Below, piece after piece: positions 28,437 through 40,600 of a DNA stretch of 64,000 nucleotides (position 1 is its first letter; each line of letters begins with the position of its first letter). Position numbers and translations under genes: made by a program. Source of the DNA: Prochlorococcus sp. AG-347-I04 (lineage in GTDB: Bacteria; Cyanobacteriota; Cyanobacteriia; PCC-6307; Cyanobiaceae). The notes beneath the pieces are model-generated. The model saw nothing but the letters and a program-made list of their open reading frames with translations, did no database searches and had not been told where the DNA came from. Location of the stretch: the NCBI GenBank assembly GCA_003281625.1, contig QCBL01000003.1:62001-126000 (forward strand), written 5' to 3'.

Positions 28437-30656
28437 ATGTTCACGTCATCTTCAATAATTGATAATCTTAATCAGTCAGAAGGGTTAGAATATAAAAAAT
28501 TATGCAGATTATTAAAAATAACAAAGAAATCTGACAAGGAAAGATTATGTATTGCTTTAACAGCTCTAGAAAAACTTGAAATAATTAATAAAAATGAAAA
28601 TGCTGAATATACTTGCATAAAAGATAGTGATCATTTTGTAGCTAAGATAAGATGTACTAGCAAAGGATATTGCTTTGCCGTAAGGGGAAAAGACAAAGAA
28701 GATATCTACATTAAAGAAAATCTACTTAACTACGCATGGAATGGAGATAAAGTTTTAGTAAGGATAATAAAAGAGGGTTATAGAAGAAGATCACCTGAAG
28801 GTATCGTAGATTGTATTCTTGAACGATCAAATCAAATACTTCTCTCTAAAGTTGAAATAATAAACAATGATGTATATGCAATCCCTATAGATGATAGGAT
28901 CCTTTCAAAAATTAAGCTTCCTAAGGAGAATAAAAAATATGCTTTCAACCCAGAAAACAAGAATATTGTTAAAGTTGAGATTGATAGATTTCCAATAGGT
29001 CAAGAAGAAGGACTAGGGCATGTTATACAAGAATTAGAACTAAACAAAAAAGAAGAATTAGATACAGATTTTGTTTTATCAAAAAGTAATATCGTTAAAT
29101 CATACAATTTAAATCATATTGAATCTAAAAAAATAGAAAATAGGGAGAGGATAGACCTAACAGCTAAAAACTCTTATTTATTCAAAAGTTGGAATTCTGA
29201 TAACTCACCGATGCTCCCAATGATTCAAATAGATCAGGGGAAAAATAAAAGCACTAAATTATGGATACATACTAATAATCTTGCTGAAAGAGTAGATCTA
29301 AATAGTAAAAAATCCCTAGAAATATTATTTAATAGCTTCGAATCATTACCATTATTAAATGATTGGCAAAACTACCTTAGTGAAGCCATAAGAAATGATT
29401 CTGAATTTAAATTTGGCGAAAAGAATGAAGCAATTAGCCTCTGTTTGCATTTAAATGATGATAATGAAATAACAGATTGGTCATTTCATCTTACTTTCGT
29501 AAAATGCTCTCTTATTGTTGGAAGTGATCATATTGACGCACTTCTATCTAGAAAAAGTAAAACGAGAATAACCTCTCGGATATTAAAACCCATAAAAGAA
29601 TATATCGACGATTTAGACAAAATACTTGGAATTGCATATTCTTTCAGACAAAAACATCTCTCGGAGGGTAAGTTAGAAATCCCATCACCACTCAATAAAA
29701 TAGAATTATTAGAAGAATTTTTTATTCACAATCCGGCTGATTATTCAAAAGGATATTTTGAATCATTAAATATAGAAGATTGCCAAACATACCTTTCACC
29801 AATACTATATGAAGCAAATTTAATATGGTTCAAACATTCAAACCAATATGGCATAAAAAGTGCAGGATACATTTCAAAAGGTGCAGACTACATTAATGCA
29901 AATGAAATCATCAAATATTCAGATATTATTGATAATATAGAGCTTAATGAAGATGGCAATTTATCATTTAGTCAAGTTATTAAATTATGCGGCGACGATA
30001 ATAAAAAGAGAATCTTACATAAACTTTTAATTAATGAATTTGAGGAAATTCAAATAAGTTTAGTTACTAAAAATCCTAATAATGATGAATCAGAAACAAT
30101 ATTTATTTCTCCATGGACAATTCCTGGATTTGATTTTACTAATCTTATTAACCAATACTGTATTTTTAACATGATAGTAAATGGTAAAAAATCAAAAAAA
30201 AATAATATTAATGAAAGAAATATATCGGAAAGTAATTCTTTAGAATTAGTAAATTGGAATATATTTAATTCATCAATTTCAAAGCATCTTGATATATTGT
30301 TTAACAAATTTGTAATCGATAAACTTAATGAATATAAGTACAAAGTTAAACAATATAAGCAAAATATGATAAATTTAAAAAAAGTTAGAAAAGCAGAAAA
30401 ATTAATTGGAAATATTTATAATGGGATTATATTATCAGTGCAAACTTATGGTTTTTTTGTTGAGATATTAGAATTAAATGTAGAAGGTTTAGTTCACGTC
30501 AGCACTCTTAATAATGATTGGTTTGAATATAGATCTAGGCAGAATATATTGATTGGAAGAAAATCCAAGAAATCATATAAAGTTGGAGATGCAATAGAAG
30601 TAAAAATCACAAAAGTCGATATACTAAAATATCAAATTGATTTAGAATTAACGTAA
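28437..30656 (+). CDS. RNase II/R family protein with degenerate RNB catalytic region
   Basis: 739 aa; N-term winged-helix/CSD-like (GYCFAVRGKDKEDIYI), C-term S1 (LIGNIYNGIILSVQTYGFFVEI); expected D-rich and TSPxRRY motifs not found. Confidence 0.75.
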   Translation: MFTSSSIIDNLNQSEGLEYKKLCRLLKITKKSDKERLCIALTALEKLEIINKNENAEYTCIKDSDHFVAKIRCTSKGYCFAVRGKDKEDIYIKENLLNYAWNGDKVLVRIIKEGYRRRSPEGIVDCILERSNQILLSKVEIINNDVYAIPIDDRILSKIKLPKENKKYAFNPENKNIVKVEIDRFPIGQEEGLGHVIQELELNKKEELDTDFVLSKSNIVKSYNLNHIESKKIENRERIDLTAKNSYLFKSWNSDNSPMLPMIQIDQGKNKSTKLWIHTNNLAERVDLNSKKSLEILFNSFESLPLLNDWQNYLSEAIRNDSEFKFGEKNEAISLCLHLNDDNEITDWSFHLTFVKCSLIVGSDHIDALLSRKSKTRITSRILKPIKEYIDDLDKILGIAYSFRQKHLSEGKLEIPSPLNKIELLEEFFIHNPADYSKGYFESLNIEDCQTYLSPILYEANLIWFKHSNQYGIKSAGYISKGADYINANEIIKYSDIIDNIELNEDGNLSFSQVIKLCGDDNKKRILHKLLINEFEEIQISLVTKNPNNDESETIFISPWTIPGFDFTNLINQYCIFNMIVNGKKSKKNNINERNISESNSLELVNWNIFNSSISKHLDILFNKFVIDKLNEYKYKVKQYKQNMINLKKVRKAEKLIGNIYNGIILSVQTYGFFVEILELNVEGLVHVSTLNNDWFEYRSRQNILIGRKSKKSYKVGDAIEVKITKVDILKYQIDLELT

Positions 30657-30722
30657 AAATTTCTAAAACATATTATGGAAATATTAACCTTAAGAAAAAA
30701 ATTTAGATGATTTTTTAGAATT

Positions 30723-31166
30723 ATGCTTAAGAAAAAATATTTATTTTTAACTCTTTTTTTAGTAATAATTTTTCAAATTTTATTATATAAAAATAATAAT
30801 CAAAAGGCCTCATTTAGATACTTTAAATGGACCGTCCAAGAAGTAAGTATAGGTAAGTTAATCAGTATTTCGTTTTTTTCTGGACTATTTATAAGCACTT
30901 TATTGAATACAACAATTAATAGTACTAGTTTCAGAAAAAAAACTTTCGAAAATGTGGAAGATGATTTTGTATCTAATAATAATGAGGAAGAAATGGAACC
31001 AAACGTTGAGATGCCGCCACAAAGGGATATTAGAGAAACTCAACCAACTATTTCTGTTAATTACAGAGTAGTCAAAAATATGAATGATAATAATTTTAAA
31101 AAAGCTCAAAGTTATTCAAATCAGGATATTAAAGATGACTGGGATAGTGCTGATAATGATTGGTAG
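30723..31166 (+). CDS. Hypothetical protein with 2 TM segments
   Basis: 147 aa. Confidence 0.55.
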   Translation: MLKKKYLFLTLFLVIIFQILLYKNNNQKASFRYFKWTVQEVSIGKLISISFFSGLFISTLLNTTINSTSFRKKTFENVEDDFVSNNNEEEMEPNVEMPPQRDIRETQPTISVNYRVVKNMNDNNFKKAQSYSNQDIKDDWDSADNDW

Positions 31167-31220
31167 AAAAAAAAATAAAAAATGTTTTTTTAATTTATAA
31201 TGGAATAAATAGTTTTTTTT

Positions 31221-31787
31221 ATGGAAGAAAATTTAGACAAAAATAATGAAGTTAATAAAGAAATATCTGACAACACTACTAAATCAAACTCTGAGGAAAT
31301 AAAAGAACCTAAATCAGAAAAAGTTATCAAGATGGATGCAAATAATGGTGATTCTGCTACTAAAGTTGTTATGAAAAATGAAATTAATACTCCCGAAAAA
31401 CCTATAACAAAACCAAAAAAAGAACTCCCAGTAGAGAAAAAGCCTTTCCAAGAATTTATTAACATGCACTTAATTCCTTCATTTACTGAGGAAATTAATC
31501 AAAGAGGATTAGAAATAAACAATATTAACCTCACTAACACAAATAGACCTATTGCTGGAGATAAATGTTGGGTAATAAATTGTGAAATTAAAGATACATG
31601 TAACTTTTGGTTATCCTTCGAGAAGGATGACATTAGTTCATTAAAAAGTATTTCTTTATCAAAACCTAATCAACAACCCAGTATTATTGAATCCTTTCTT
31701 ATTGACGAAAAAAGAATTACCCTAAAATTAATAATTTCAAGAGTACTTCAAAGATTGAATGGGCAAAAGTTAATAGGAGTTAATTAG
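31221..31787 (+). CDS. DUF2996 family protein
   Basis: 188 aa; C-terminal half matches cyanobacterial DUF2996 pattern. Confidence 0.7.
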   Translation: MEENLDKNNEVNKEISDNTTKSNSEEIKEPKSEKVIKMDANNGDSATKVVMKNEINTPEKPITKPKKELPVEKKPFQEFINMHLIPSFTEEINQRGLEINNINLTNTNRPIAGDKCWVINCEIKDTCNFWLSFEKDDISSLKSISLSKPNQQPSIIESFLIDEKRITLKLIISRVLQRLNGQKLIGVN

Positions 31788-31867
31788 AAAAACAATAACA
31801 CCAAGTTAACTTTTCCCTCGAAAATACAAATCATAGTAAATAATAGTATTAATAAACCGAATAAAAA

Positions 31868-33040
31868 ATGGCTCAATCAACTGTTGAATCAAAAAATAAA
31901 AAAAATATTAATAATGGAAAAATACCAGCAAAAGAAACAATTTTGTCCCCAAGATTCTATACAACAGACTTTGAGGCTATGGAAAATATGGATTTATCAA
32001 TAAACGAGGAGGAATTGGAAGCAATTTGTGAGGAATTTAGGAAAGATTACAATAGACATCATTTTGTAAGAAATAGTGAATTTGAAGGCGCTGCAGAAAA
32101 ATTAGATCCTGAGACAAGAGAGCTTTTTGTTGATTTTCTCGAGGGAAGTTGTACATCAGAATTTTCAGGTTTTTTACTTTACAAGGAACTCAGTAAGAGA
32201 ATTAAAGTCAAAAACCCTCTACTTGCTGAATGTTTTGCTCATATGGCCAGAGATGAAGCAAGACATGCAGGTTTTTTAAATAAATCAATGAGTGACTTTG
32301 GAGTTAAGTTAGATTTAGGTTTTTTAACAGCCAATAAAGATTACACTTATTTCCCTCCAAGAAGTATTTTTTACGCTACTTATTTATCCGAAAAAATAGG
32401 TTATTGGAGATACATAGCAATTTATAGGCATCTCGAAAAGAACCCTGATAGCAAAATTTTTCCATTATTTAATTACTTTGAAAATTGGTGTCAAGATGAA
32501 AATAGACATGGGGATTTCTTTGACGCATTAATGAAAGCACAGCCTCGTACTGTTAAATCATTAAGCCAAAAAATTACTATTGGCGGCTCTACTTTTACAC
32601 ACCCATTATTCGACTACTTCCATAGGTTTAGCTATTTCTTGAATAATCTTCCATTAACATCCAAGTTATGGTCAAGATTCTTTCTATTAGCTGTATTTGC
32701 AACTATGTATGCAAGGGATTTGGGAATTAAAAAAGATTTCTACAGTTCTTTAGGTTTAGATGCCAGGGATTATGACCAGTTTGTTATTAATAAAACAAAT
32801 GAAACTGCAGCTAGAGTTTTCCCTGTAGTAATGGACGTTTATGATAAATCTTTTTATGGAAGATTAGATAAAATAGTAGAGAATAATAAGGTTCTTTCTG
32901 ATATTGCAAACAGTGATGGGAATAAAGTATCTAAAACTTTTAAAAAATTACCTAAATATTTATCAAACGGTTACCAGTTATTAAGACTATACTTAGTAAA
33001 ACCTCTTGATAGCAAAGATTTCCAACCTTCGATTAGATAA
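31868..33040 (+). CDS. acsF: Mg-protoporphyrin IX monomethyl ester oxidative cyclase (AcsF)
   Basis: 390 aa; di-iron motifs [20 protein letters not shown]. Confidence 0.97.
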   Translation: MAQSTVESKNKKNINNGKIPAKETILSPRFYTTDFEAMENMDLSINEEELEAICEEFRKDYNRHHFVRNSEFEGAAEKLDPETRELFVDFLEGSCTSEFSGFLLYKELSKRIKVKNPLLAECFAHMARDEARHAGFLNKSMSDFGVKLDLGFLTANKDYTYFPPRSIFYATYLSEKIGYWRYIAIYRHLEKNPDSKIFPLFNYFENWCQDENRHGDFFDALMKAQPRTVKSLSQKITIGGSTFTHPLFDYFHRFSYFLNNLPLTSKLWSRFFLLAVFATMYARDLGIKKDFYSSLGLDARDYDQFVINKTNETAARVFPVVMDVYDKSFYGRLDKIVENNKVLSDIANSDGNKVSKTFKKLPKYLSNGYQLLRLYLVKPLDSKDFQPSIR

Positions 33041-33071
33041 TCTTTAATACAGAGAAGATTTATAGACTCAT

Positions 33072-34493
33072 ATGCTTTCGTCACAAATCAAATCAAATGA
33101 AATCGTTTTTGGTAGTTGCAATAAAGATTTATTAGAAGAAATCATTTTCTACGGAATTGGACTTGGTGCTGATTTTGTAGAAATATTTATAGAGAATACT
33201 GACAACTCAAGCGTGTTAGCAGAAGAAGATTTTATTACAAGTGTAAGTCCATCATTTGGAAGGGGTGCTGGCATCAGAATCTTCAAGGGAAAAAAGGATG
33301 GATTTGTAAGTACAAATGATTTAACAAAGCATGGCTTGATGAGATCGGTATCTCAGGCAATTGAGATGTTAGACATAACAGACAACAAAAGAGAACTATT
33401 TAACGGTTTAAATAAACACAGGGACTATAGTTTATCCAAGAAAAAATGGATTAATGAGGTCCCATCTATTCATGAGATAAGTGAAAAACTACTAGTCAGC
33501 ACAAAGTCTTTAAAAAAGAATAATAAAATAATAACTAGAAAAGGAAGTTACTCAAGAAATCTTCAAGAAGTAATTATAGCCTCCAGTGACGGAACCTATG
33601 TCTCAGATATTAGATTACATCAAACAGTTGGACTCAACGTAATTGCAAGTGATGCCCAATATAGATCTAGTGGAAGTAGAAGATTTGGATCATCAGGAAT
33701 GCCTAATGAATTCAGATTATGGGATCATGAAAAAGCAGCTAATGATGTGTTTGAAAGTTCAATGAACATGTTGTATGCAGATTATGTTGATGCAGGACAA
33801 ATGCCTGTTGTATTAGCTAATAAATTTGGTGGCGTTATATTCCATGAAGCCTGCGGTCATTTACTTGAAACTACTCAAATAGAGAGAGGAACAACACCAT
33901 TTGAGAATAAATTGAATGAAAAAATTGCACATGAATCTGTAACAGCAATAGATGAAGGGATATCAGAAGGATCCTTCGGTTCATTATCAGTAGATGATGA
34001 AGGTATGGAACCTGAAAAATCAGTTCTTATAAAAGATGGAATTTTAAAAAAATTCATATCCGATAGGGCAGGTGAATTAAGAACTGGCCATAAAAGAACA
34101 GGAAGTGGAAGAAGACAAAATTATTCTTTTGCTGCAGCTTCAAGAATGAGAAATACTTATATAGCTAAGGGTGAGCACTCTAAAGAGGATTTAATCAATA
34201 GTATTAGTGAAGGGCTTTACTGCAAATCAATGGGTGGTGGCAGTGTAGGTGCTACAGGCCAATTTAATTTTGCGGTAGAAGAAGGATATCTTATTAAAAA
34301 TGGAAAATTAACTAGTCCAGTAAAGGGAGCAACATTGATCGGTGAGGCTAAAGAAGTTATGCCAAAAATATCAATGTGCGGAAATGATCTCGAATTGGCT
34401 CCTGGATTCTGTGGATCCATTAGTGGAAGTGTTAACGTAACTGTTGGCCAACCTCATATTAAGGTTGATTCAATAACTGTTGGCGGAAGATAA
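33072..34493 (+). CDS. tldD: TldD metalloprotease family protein
   Basis: 473 aa; HEACGHLLE intact. Confidence 0.93.
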   Translation: MLSSQIKSNEIVFGSCNKDLLEEIIFYGIGLGADFVEIFIENTDNSSVLAEEDFITSVSPSFGRGAGIRIFKGKKDGFVSTNDLTKHGLMRSVSQAIEMLDITDNKRELFNGLNKHRDYSLSKKKWINEVPSIHEISEKLLVSTKSLKKNNKIITRKGSYSRNLQEVIIASSDGTYVSDIRLHQTVGLNVIASDAQYRSSGSRRFGSSGMPNEFRLWDHEKAANDVFESSMNMLYADYVDAGQMPVVLANKFGGVIFHEACGHLLETTQIERGTTPFENKLNEKIAHESVTAIDEGISEGSFGSLSVDDEGMEPEKSVLIKDGILKKFISDRAGELRTGHKRTGSGRRQNYSFAAASRMRNTYIAKGEHSKEDLINSISEGLYCKSMGGGSVGATGQFNFAVEEGYLIKNGKLTSPVKGATLIGEAKEVMPKISMCGNDLELAPGFCGSISGSVNVTVGQPHIKVDSITVGGR

Positions 34494-34496
34494 GAT

Positions 34497-35849
34497 ATGA
34501 ATTCAAGAGAAATCACTACTCAAATCTCCAAAACTGCAGATTTCCTAAATCTTAAAAAATGGGATTATGGAGCAAGCTTCTCTAATGATTATTCTGTGCA
34601 AGTTGATAAAGGAGAGGCTAAACAACTTAAGGCATCACAAAAACAAATTTTAACTATAAGAGTTTGGAATCAATCTAATCTAGTTGGTATTACTACAACA
34701 AGTGATATTAGTGAATCTGGTATTAAAAAGGCTCTTAAGCAAGCAAATATAGCTTCTGATTTCGGCAATAAGAATGAATCTACAGAATTTTCACCACTAG
34801 CGAAGGATCCTATTCAAGTTAAGGAAGTTAAAAAAAGAAATCCTGTTGGAATAAAAAAATTACTTACAGTTTTAAGAGAAGCGGAAGAAAAACTATTAGA
34901 AAGTCATGAATCCATAAAATCTGTTCCATATAATGGTTTATCTGAGAGTTTCTTTGAGAGAGTTTATGCAAATAGTGAGGGTGCCTTTCGAAGTTATTCC
35001 AAAAGTCAAGCAGCACTATATTTATATGCAAGAGCAGAAGAGAAAAATAAGAAGCCTCGTAGTTCAGGTTCCGTAAAACTTGGATATGGAGCTGATGATA
35101 TAGATATAGAGTCCTGCATTAAAGAGGCTTCAAATAAAACAATTTCTCATTTAAATTATTCATCAATTAAAACTGATAAATATTTAATATGTTTTTCCCC
35201 AGAGTCTTTTTTAACTATCATTAACGCCTTTAGCTCAATGTTTAATGCTAGAAGTATCATAGATGGAGTGAGCTTATCTAATAAAAATTCAATCGGAGAA
35301 AAGCTATCTACAGAAGCACTTAATATTTATGATGATGGACTTCACGAAAAGAATATTTCTTCAACACCATTTGATGGAGAAGGAACCCCAACCAAAAGAC
35401 TATGTCTAATTAACAGAGGGAGAATTGAAAATTTTATACATTCTGAATCAACTGCAAGAATATTTAAAACATCTCCCACTGGCCACGCTGGACTAGGATC
35501 AAAAGTCTCAGTATCTCCTGATTGGATCGTAGTTGAAAAATCTGATGAAAACTTTGATCTAAAAAAATCACTAGATCACTCTACTTATGAGGGAGAATTT
35601 GTTTATATAGAAGAGTTAAATGCAATTCATGCAGGTGTCAGAGCAAGTCAAGGTTCATTTTCTCTTCCATTTGATGGATGGCTCTACAAAAATGGAAAAA
35701 AAATCTCAATAGAATCTGCCACTGTAGCAGGGGATATTAAATATCTTTTAAAAAATATAGTAAATATTGAATCAAGCCATGAGGTAACAACAAGTGGGAT
35801 TTCTCCACATATATGGGTAGATGAATTATCAATAACTGGTGACGCGTGA
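34497..35849 (+). CDS. pmbA: TldE/PmbA family protein
   Basis: 450 aa; follows tldD, PmbA-like C-term (GVRASQGSFSLPFDGWLYKNGK). Confidence 0.9.
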   Translation: MNSREITTQISKTADFLNLKKWDYGASFSNDYSVQVDKGEAKQLKASQKQILTIRVWNQSNLVGITTTSDISESGIKKALKQANIASDFGNKNESTEFSPLAKDPIQVKEVKKRNPVGIKKLLTVLREAEEKLLESHESIKSVPYNGLSESFFERVYANSEGAFRSYSKSQAALYLYARAEEKNKKPRSSGSVKLGYGADDIDIESCIKEASNKTISHLNYSSIKTDKYLICFSPESFLTIINAFSSMFNARSIIDGVSLSNKNSIGEKLSTEALNIYDDGLHEKNISSTPFDGEGTPTKRLCLINRGRIENFIHSESTARIFKTSPTGHAGLGSKVSVSPDWIVVEKSDENFDLKKSLDHSTYEGEFVYIEELNAIHAGVRASQGSFSLPFDGWLYKNGKKISIESATVAGDIKYLLKNIVNIESSHEVTTSGISPHIWVDELSITGDA

Positions 35850-36826
35850 GAATTATATTCTGGGGAACACCTGAATATTCAATTCCTAGTCTTGACATTT
35901 TTATTAAATCTAAGCACGAGGTAATTGCAGTAGTTAGCCAACCGGACAAGAAGAGATCTAGAGGAAATAAATTAATAGCCTCACCTGTAAAAAGCATTGC
36001 TAAGCAAGAATCTATAAAAATTTATACTCCAGAAAAAATTAGGGGCAACATAGATTTTACAAATGAACTTAAATCACTCTCTTGTGATTTATTTATTGTT
36101 ATAGCTTACGGGAAAATTTTACCCAAAGAGATATTGGAAATCCCAAAGTTTGGTTGTTGGAACGCACATGCTTCATTACTTCCAAGATGGCGTGGTGCCG
36201 CCCCAATCCAATGGTCCCTAATAAAAGGCGATGAATTTACTGGTGTAGGAATTATGAAAATGAATGAGGGACTAGATACTGGCGACATATTGTTGGAAGA
36301 AAAAATTAAAATTAGTAATAACGATAATTTAAATACACTATCTGAAAAACTTAGTATTCTATCGGCAAAATTATTTTTAAATGCTACATCTATAATCGAA
36401 GAAAATATAAATAAAAATAATAATTCTCAATTAACAAAACAAAATACCCTTGGAAGAGAAATTACTTATGCAAGAATGATTGAAAAATCAGACTTTAAAG
36501 TTGATTGGAGTAATGAGGCAATTAAAATTTCTCACAAAATAAAAGCATTATACCCGCGAGCAAATACAACTTTTAGAGGTAAGAACCTAAAAATACTTAA
36601 AATCAAAGTTTTGAGTATTGATTTAATTAAAAATGAAAAATACCTTTTCATGAGCAATAATTCTCGACCAGGCATTATTCTTGCTGTCATAGAAAATGAA
36701 GGAATAATAATTTCAACTAAAACTGATCCGATTATTTTATTAGAAGCAAAACTTGAGGGAAAAAACATTTCTAGCAAAAATCAATTAATACAACAGTTAA
36801 AGCCATCAGTAGGCGAATATCTCTGA
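35846..36826 (+). CDS. fmt: Methionyl-tRNA formyltransferase
   Basis: 326 aa; NAHASLLPRWRGAAPIQW. Confidence 0.95.
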   Translation: MRIIFWGTPEYSIPSLDIFIKSKHEVIAVVSQPDKKRSRGNKLIASPVKSIAKQESIKIYTPEKIRGNIDFTNELKSLSCDLFIVIAYGKILPKEILEIPKFGCWNAHASLLPRWRGAAPIQWSLIKGDEFTGVGIMKMNEGLDTGDILLEEKIKISNNDNLNTLSEKLSILSAKLFLNATSIIEENINKNNNSQLTKQNTLGREITYARMIEKSDFKVDWSNEAIKISHKIKALYPRANTTFRGKNLKILKIKVLSIDLIKNEKYLFMSNNSRPGIILAVIENEGIIISTKTDPIILLEAKLEGKNISSKNQLIQQLKPSVGEYL

Positions 36827-36828
36827 GA

Positions 36829-37542
36829 TTAAGTTTTAGATTCATTTTTAGAGAATCCCCAAATGAAAGCAAAAAGAATCAAAATATAAAAATAATAGTC
36901 TGGAAGAATAGATTCTTTTATTAACGTATTTAGTAAAAGTTTAATCCCGACTATTAAAATTGCTACGTAACCGGCTGTTTCTAATCTAGAAAATATATCC
37001 AGAAGTTTTAGAAAAATCCCCGATGTAAATCTTAAGGCTAATACTCCAATTACTGCTCCAAATATAATTAATATGTATTGATCACTGATAGCTACTGCAG
37101 TAGTAATACTGTCTATAGAAAATGCAAAATCAGTAATTGAAAGAAGTGCTACAACTCTTAGGAACTTAAAGTTATTATTTTTATTATCTGTACCATTTTC
37201 AGTGTTTTCTATATCTGAATTTAAAAAAACATTAGAGAAGAATAAGTATATTAAATAAAAACCAGCAAAAACTCTAATAAGAATAAACTTTAGAAGAACA
37301 TTTGATAAAATGATGAGAATAATTCTAAATAATAAGGATATTGTTATACCAATATTTAAGGCTCTTTTCCTTAATTCTGAACTGTCGAGAGATTTAGTAA
37401 GAGAGGCTAGTGCTACAGCATTATCTGCCGATAATAATAATTCTAGAGCAATTAATATTGGTAATAGTGAAAAGATTTCGTACCAACTGTCTACCTGATC
37501 TAGCGTGGGTATAAAAGAATTTATTGCGGCTGAATCCATCAA
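36829..37542 (-). CDS. TerC-family membrane protein
   Basis: 237 aa; ELLLSADNAVALA, DFAFSIDSITTAVAIS. Confidence 0.88.
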   Translation of the reverse strand: MMDSAAINSFIPTLDQVDSWYEIFSLLPILIALELLLSADNAVALASLTKSLDSSELRKRALNIGITISLLFRIILIILSNVLLKFILIRVFAGFYLIYLFFSNVFLNSDIENTENGTDNKNNNFKFLRVVALLSITDFAFSIDSITTAVAISDQYILIIFGAVIGVLALRFTSGIFLKLLDIFSRLETAGYVAILIVGIKLLLNTLIKESILPDYYFYILILFAFIWGFSKNESKT

Positions 37543-37613
37543 ATATTATTCACAATCAGTATAAAATCTAATATAATAGATCGGATATTTGTAATCAAGA
37601 TTGATAGCTATAA

Positions 37614-40600
37614 ATGAGTTTAAATACTTTAGTTGATTATATTTCGAACTCACAAATTACTTCTGAATTAATAAATAGAATTTCAAAAAATAATGAATTA
37701 AATATTATTGGTTCAAGTAGATATGCAAAATCAATAATCTTAGATAGCATCGCAAAAAAAGAGAAAAAAAATATATTATTAATTTGTCCTAATGTAGAAA
37801 TTGCCTACAAGTGGATTGGTTATTTTGAAAGTATAAATGATAAAGCAGTTTTATATTATCCTCCAACAGAACATCTACCATACGCATCAATTAATAAATC
37901 CAAAGAGATTGAATTTAGTCAACTTACTGTTTTATCTAAATTAATAAAAAAAGAGAAAAAGGAAATTAATATTGTTATTTCAACAGAGAGATCACTACAA
38001 CCTCATCTAATCAATAAAAACTTATTAATTGAAAACAAGTTAGATTTGCAAAAAGGGTTTCAAATCGAGATTCAAGAATTAGCAAATAAACTTACATTGC
38101 TGGGTTATACAAAGGAAAATGTGACTTCAAACGAAGGATTCTGGAGCAGAAGAGGAGAAATAATAGATATTTATCCTGTAAATAATGAGTTTCCTATAAG
38201 ATTAGAATTTTTTGATAATGTGATTGAAAAAATAAGAGAATATGATCCACAATCACAGAAAACATTAGAAAGTATCAACAATATTGAAATAATACAGGCT
38301 GGATTTGATTTGCTAATAAAAGATAAGTTAAATAAATTATCTAAGAACAGTGTTTTTAATTCAGAAGATATAAATAAAAATAATCTTGATCGTTATTTAG
38401 GAATAATTGAAGAAGAACCTTCAAATATAGTAGATTTTATAAATAGGGAAACAATTCTTGTAATTGATGAATTAGAAGATTGTAAAAAATTTGCAAATAA
38501 TTGGTATCTAGATTCAGAAAGTATTTTTGATAATTGCTTGCATGAATTAAATGAGAACCTTAAAAATAATGAAATAAATTTAGAGGCGAAACCTAATTTG
38601 CATTTAAAGTTTGACGAAATATTAAATTCACTGAGAAATTTTAATTTAATAAAATTTTATGAATTTGAATCAAAGGTCAATACTGAAAATAGGTTTTTGT
38701 TAAACGATAAAAGACTAAATTCATACTCTAAAAATATAGGAAAACTATCCAATGATATAAATAAAAATATAAAAAATAATGAAAAAGTATGGATATTATC
38801 AGCACAGCCATTGAGAACAAGGACTTTACTTTTTGAGCACGAGTGTAATGCAAATTTCTTAAAAAATCCTAATGATATTGATGAAGTATTTAAGTCAATT
38901 AATAACTCAAATCCTTTAATTTTAAAAAATAAGAACAATTATGAAATCGAAGGTTTTTATCTTCCGATATGGAAAGTTGTCCTGATAACAGATAAAGAAT
39001 TATTTTCACAACAATCTCTTTTTAATAATGTATTCATAAGAAGAAAAAAAAGAAGTGTCAATTCAAATATAAATCTAAATAAGATTAGTCCAGGTGATTT
39101 TATAGTTCATAAAAATCATGGGATAGGTAAATTTTTAAAAATAGAAAAAATAAATATAACGGGAGATTCAAGAGATTATTTAGTCATTCAGTATCAAGAT
39201 GGGAAGATAAGTGTTGCCGCTGATCAACTAGGTAGCATTAACAGATATAGATCAAGCGGAAAAATAAAGCCAAAAATAAATAAATTAGGAGGGACAGAAT
39301 GGGAAAGAATAAAAGATAAAAATAAGAAACAAATCAAAAAGGTTGCTGTCGATATATTAAAACTTTATGCAAAGAGAGAAAAATTAAAGGGACACATATA
39401 CCCAGAAGATGGTCCTTGGCAAGATGAATTAGAGGAATCATTTCCTTATCAACCAACCCCAGATCAAATTACTGCTGTAAAAGAAATAAAATCTGATATG
39501 GAAAGCGATAAGCCAATGGATAGGTTAGTTTGTGGAGATGTAGGATTTGGTAAAACAGAAGTCGCTGTTCGGGCTATTTTTAAGGCTATAACATCAGGCA
39601 AACAGGTAATATTACTAGCACCCACAACAATCCTAGCTCAGCAACATTGGAGAACAATAAATAATAGATTTTCACCTTACCCAATTAAAGTATCATTACT
39701 CAATAGATTCAAATCAATTAATGAAAGAAAGGAAATCTATGCCGGTTTGAAAAATAACAAAATTGATTTAGTTGTAGCGACGCACCAAATTTTAGGAAAA
39801 GAAATAGAAATTAAAAACTTAGGATTACTTGTTATTGATGAGGAACAAAGATTTGGAGTAAGGCAAAAGGAGAAAATTAAAAAAATCAAAACAAACATAG
39901 ACGTTTTAACTCTCTCAGCAACTCCAATTCCAAGAACTCTGTATTTGAGCTTATCTGGACTAAGACAAATGAGCTTACTAAATACTCCTCCTCCATCAAG
40001 AAGGTCAATAAAAACATATTTATCTGAAATAGATATGGATGTAATAAGAACTGCAATTAATCAAGAACTTGATAGGGGAGGTCAAATTTTTTATGTACTT
40101 CCAAGAATTTCTGATATTGATCAAGCTGTAGACAAATTAAAAAAGATGTTTCCCAGCTTAAAATTTATTGTTGCTCATGGGCAAATGAATGAAACCGAGC
40201 TTGAAAATGCAATGATTGCTTTTAATAATGGAGAAGTTGATTTAATGATTTGCACAACGATAATTGAAAGTGGATTAGACATCCCTAAAGTAAATACAAT
40301 TATTATTGAAGATTCTCACAAATTTGGCCTTTCACAACTTTATCAACTTAGAGGAAGAGTTGGTAGGAGCGGTGTACAAGCACATGCATGGTTATTTTAT
40401 CCAAATATAAATAAAATTAATGACGCTGCAAAACAAAGATTGAAAGCAATAAAAGACTTTTCAGAACTAGGAAGTGGATACCAGCTTGCTATGAAAGATA
40501 TGGAAATAAGAGGTGTTGGTAGTTTACTAGGAGAAGAACAAAGTGGAAAGGTTAATGCTATTGGATATGATTTATATATAGAAATGCTCCATGAGGCTAT

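Noticed and set aside
33060-33074. TATAGACTCATATG just upstream of tldD, similar to the AGTCTCATATGAGA repeat near 9582
   Set aside because: Single half-site without the 12-bp phased partners; likely chance.
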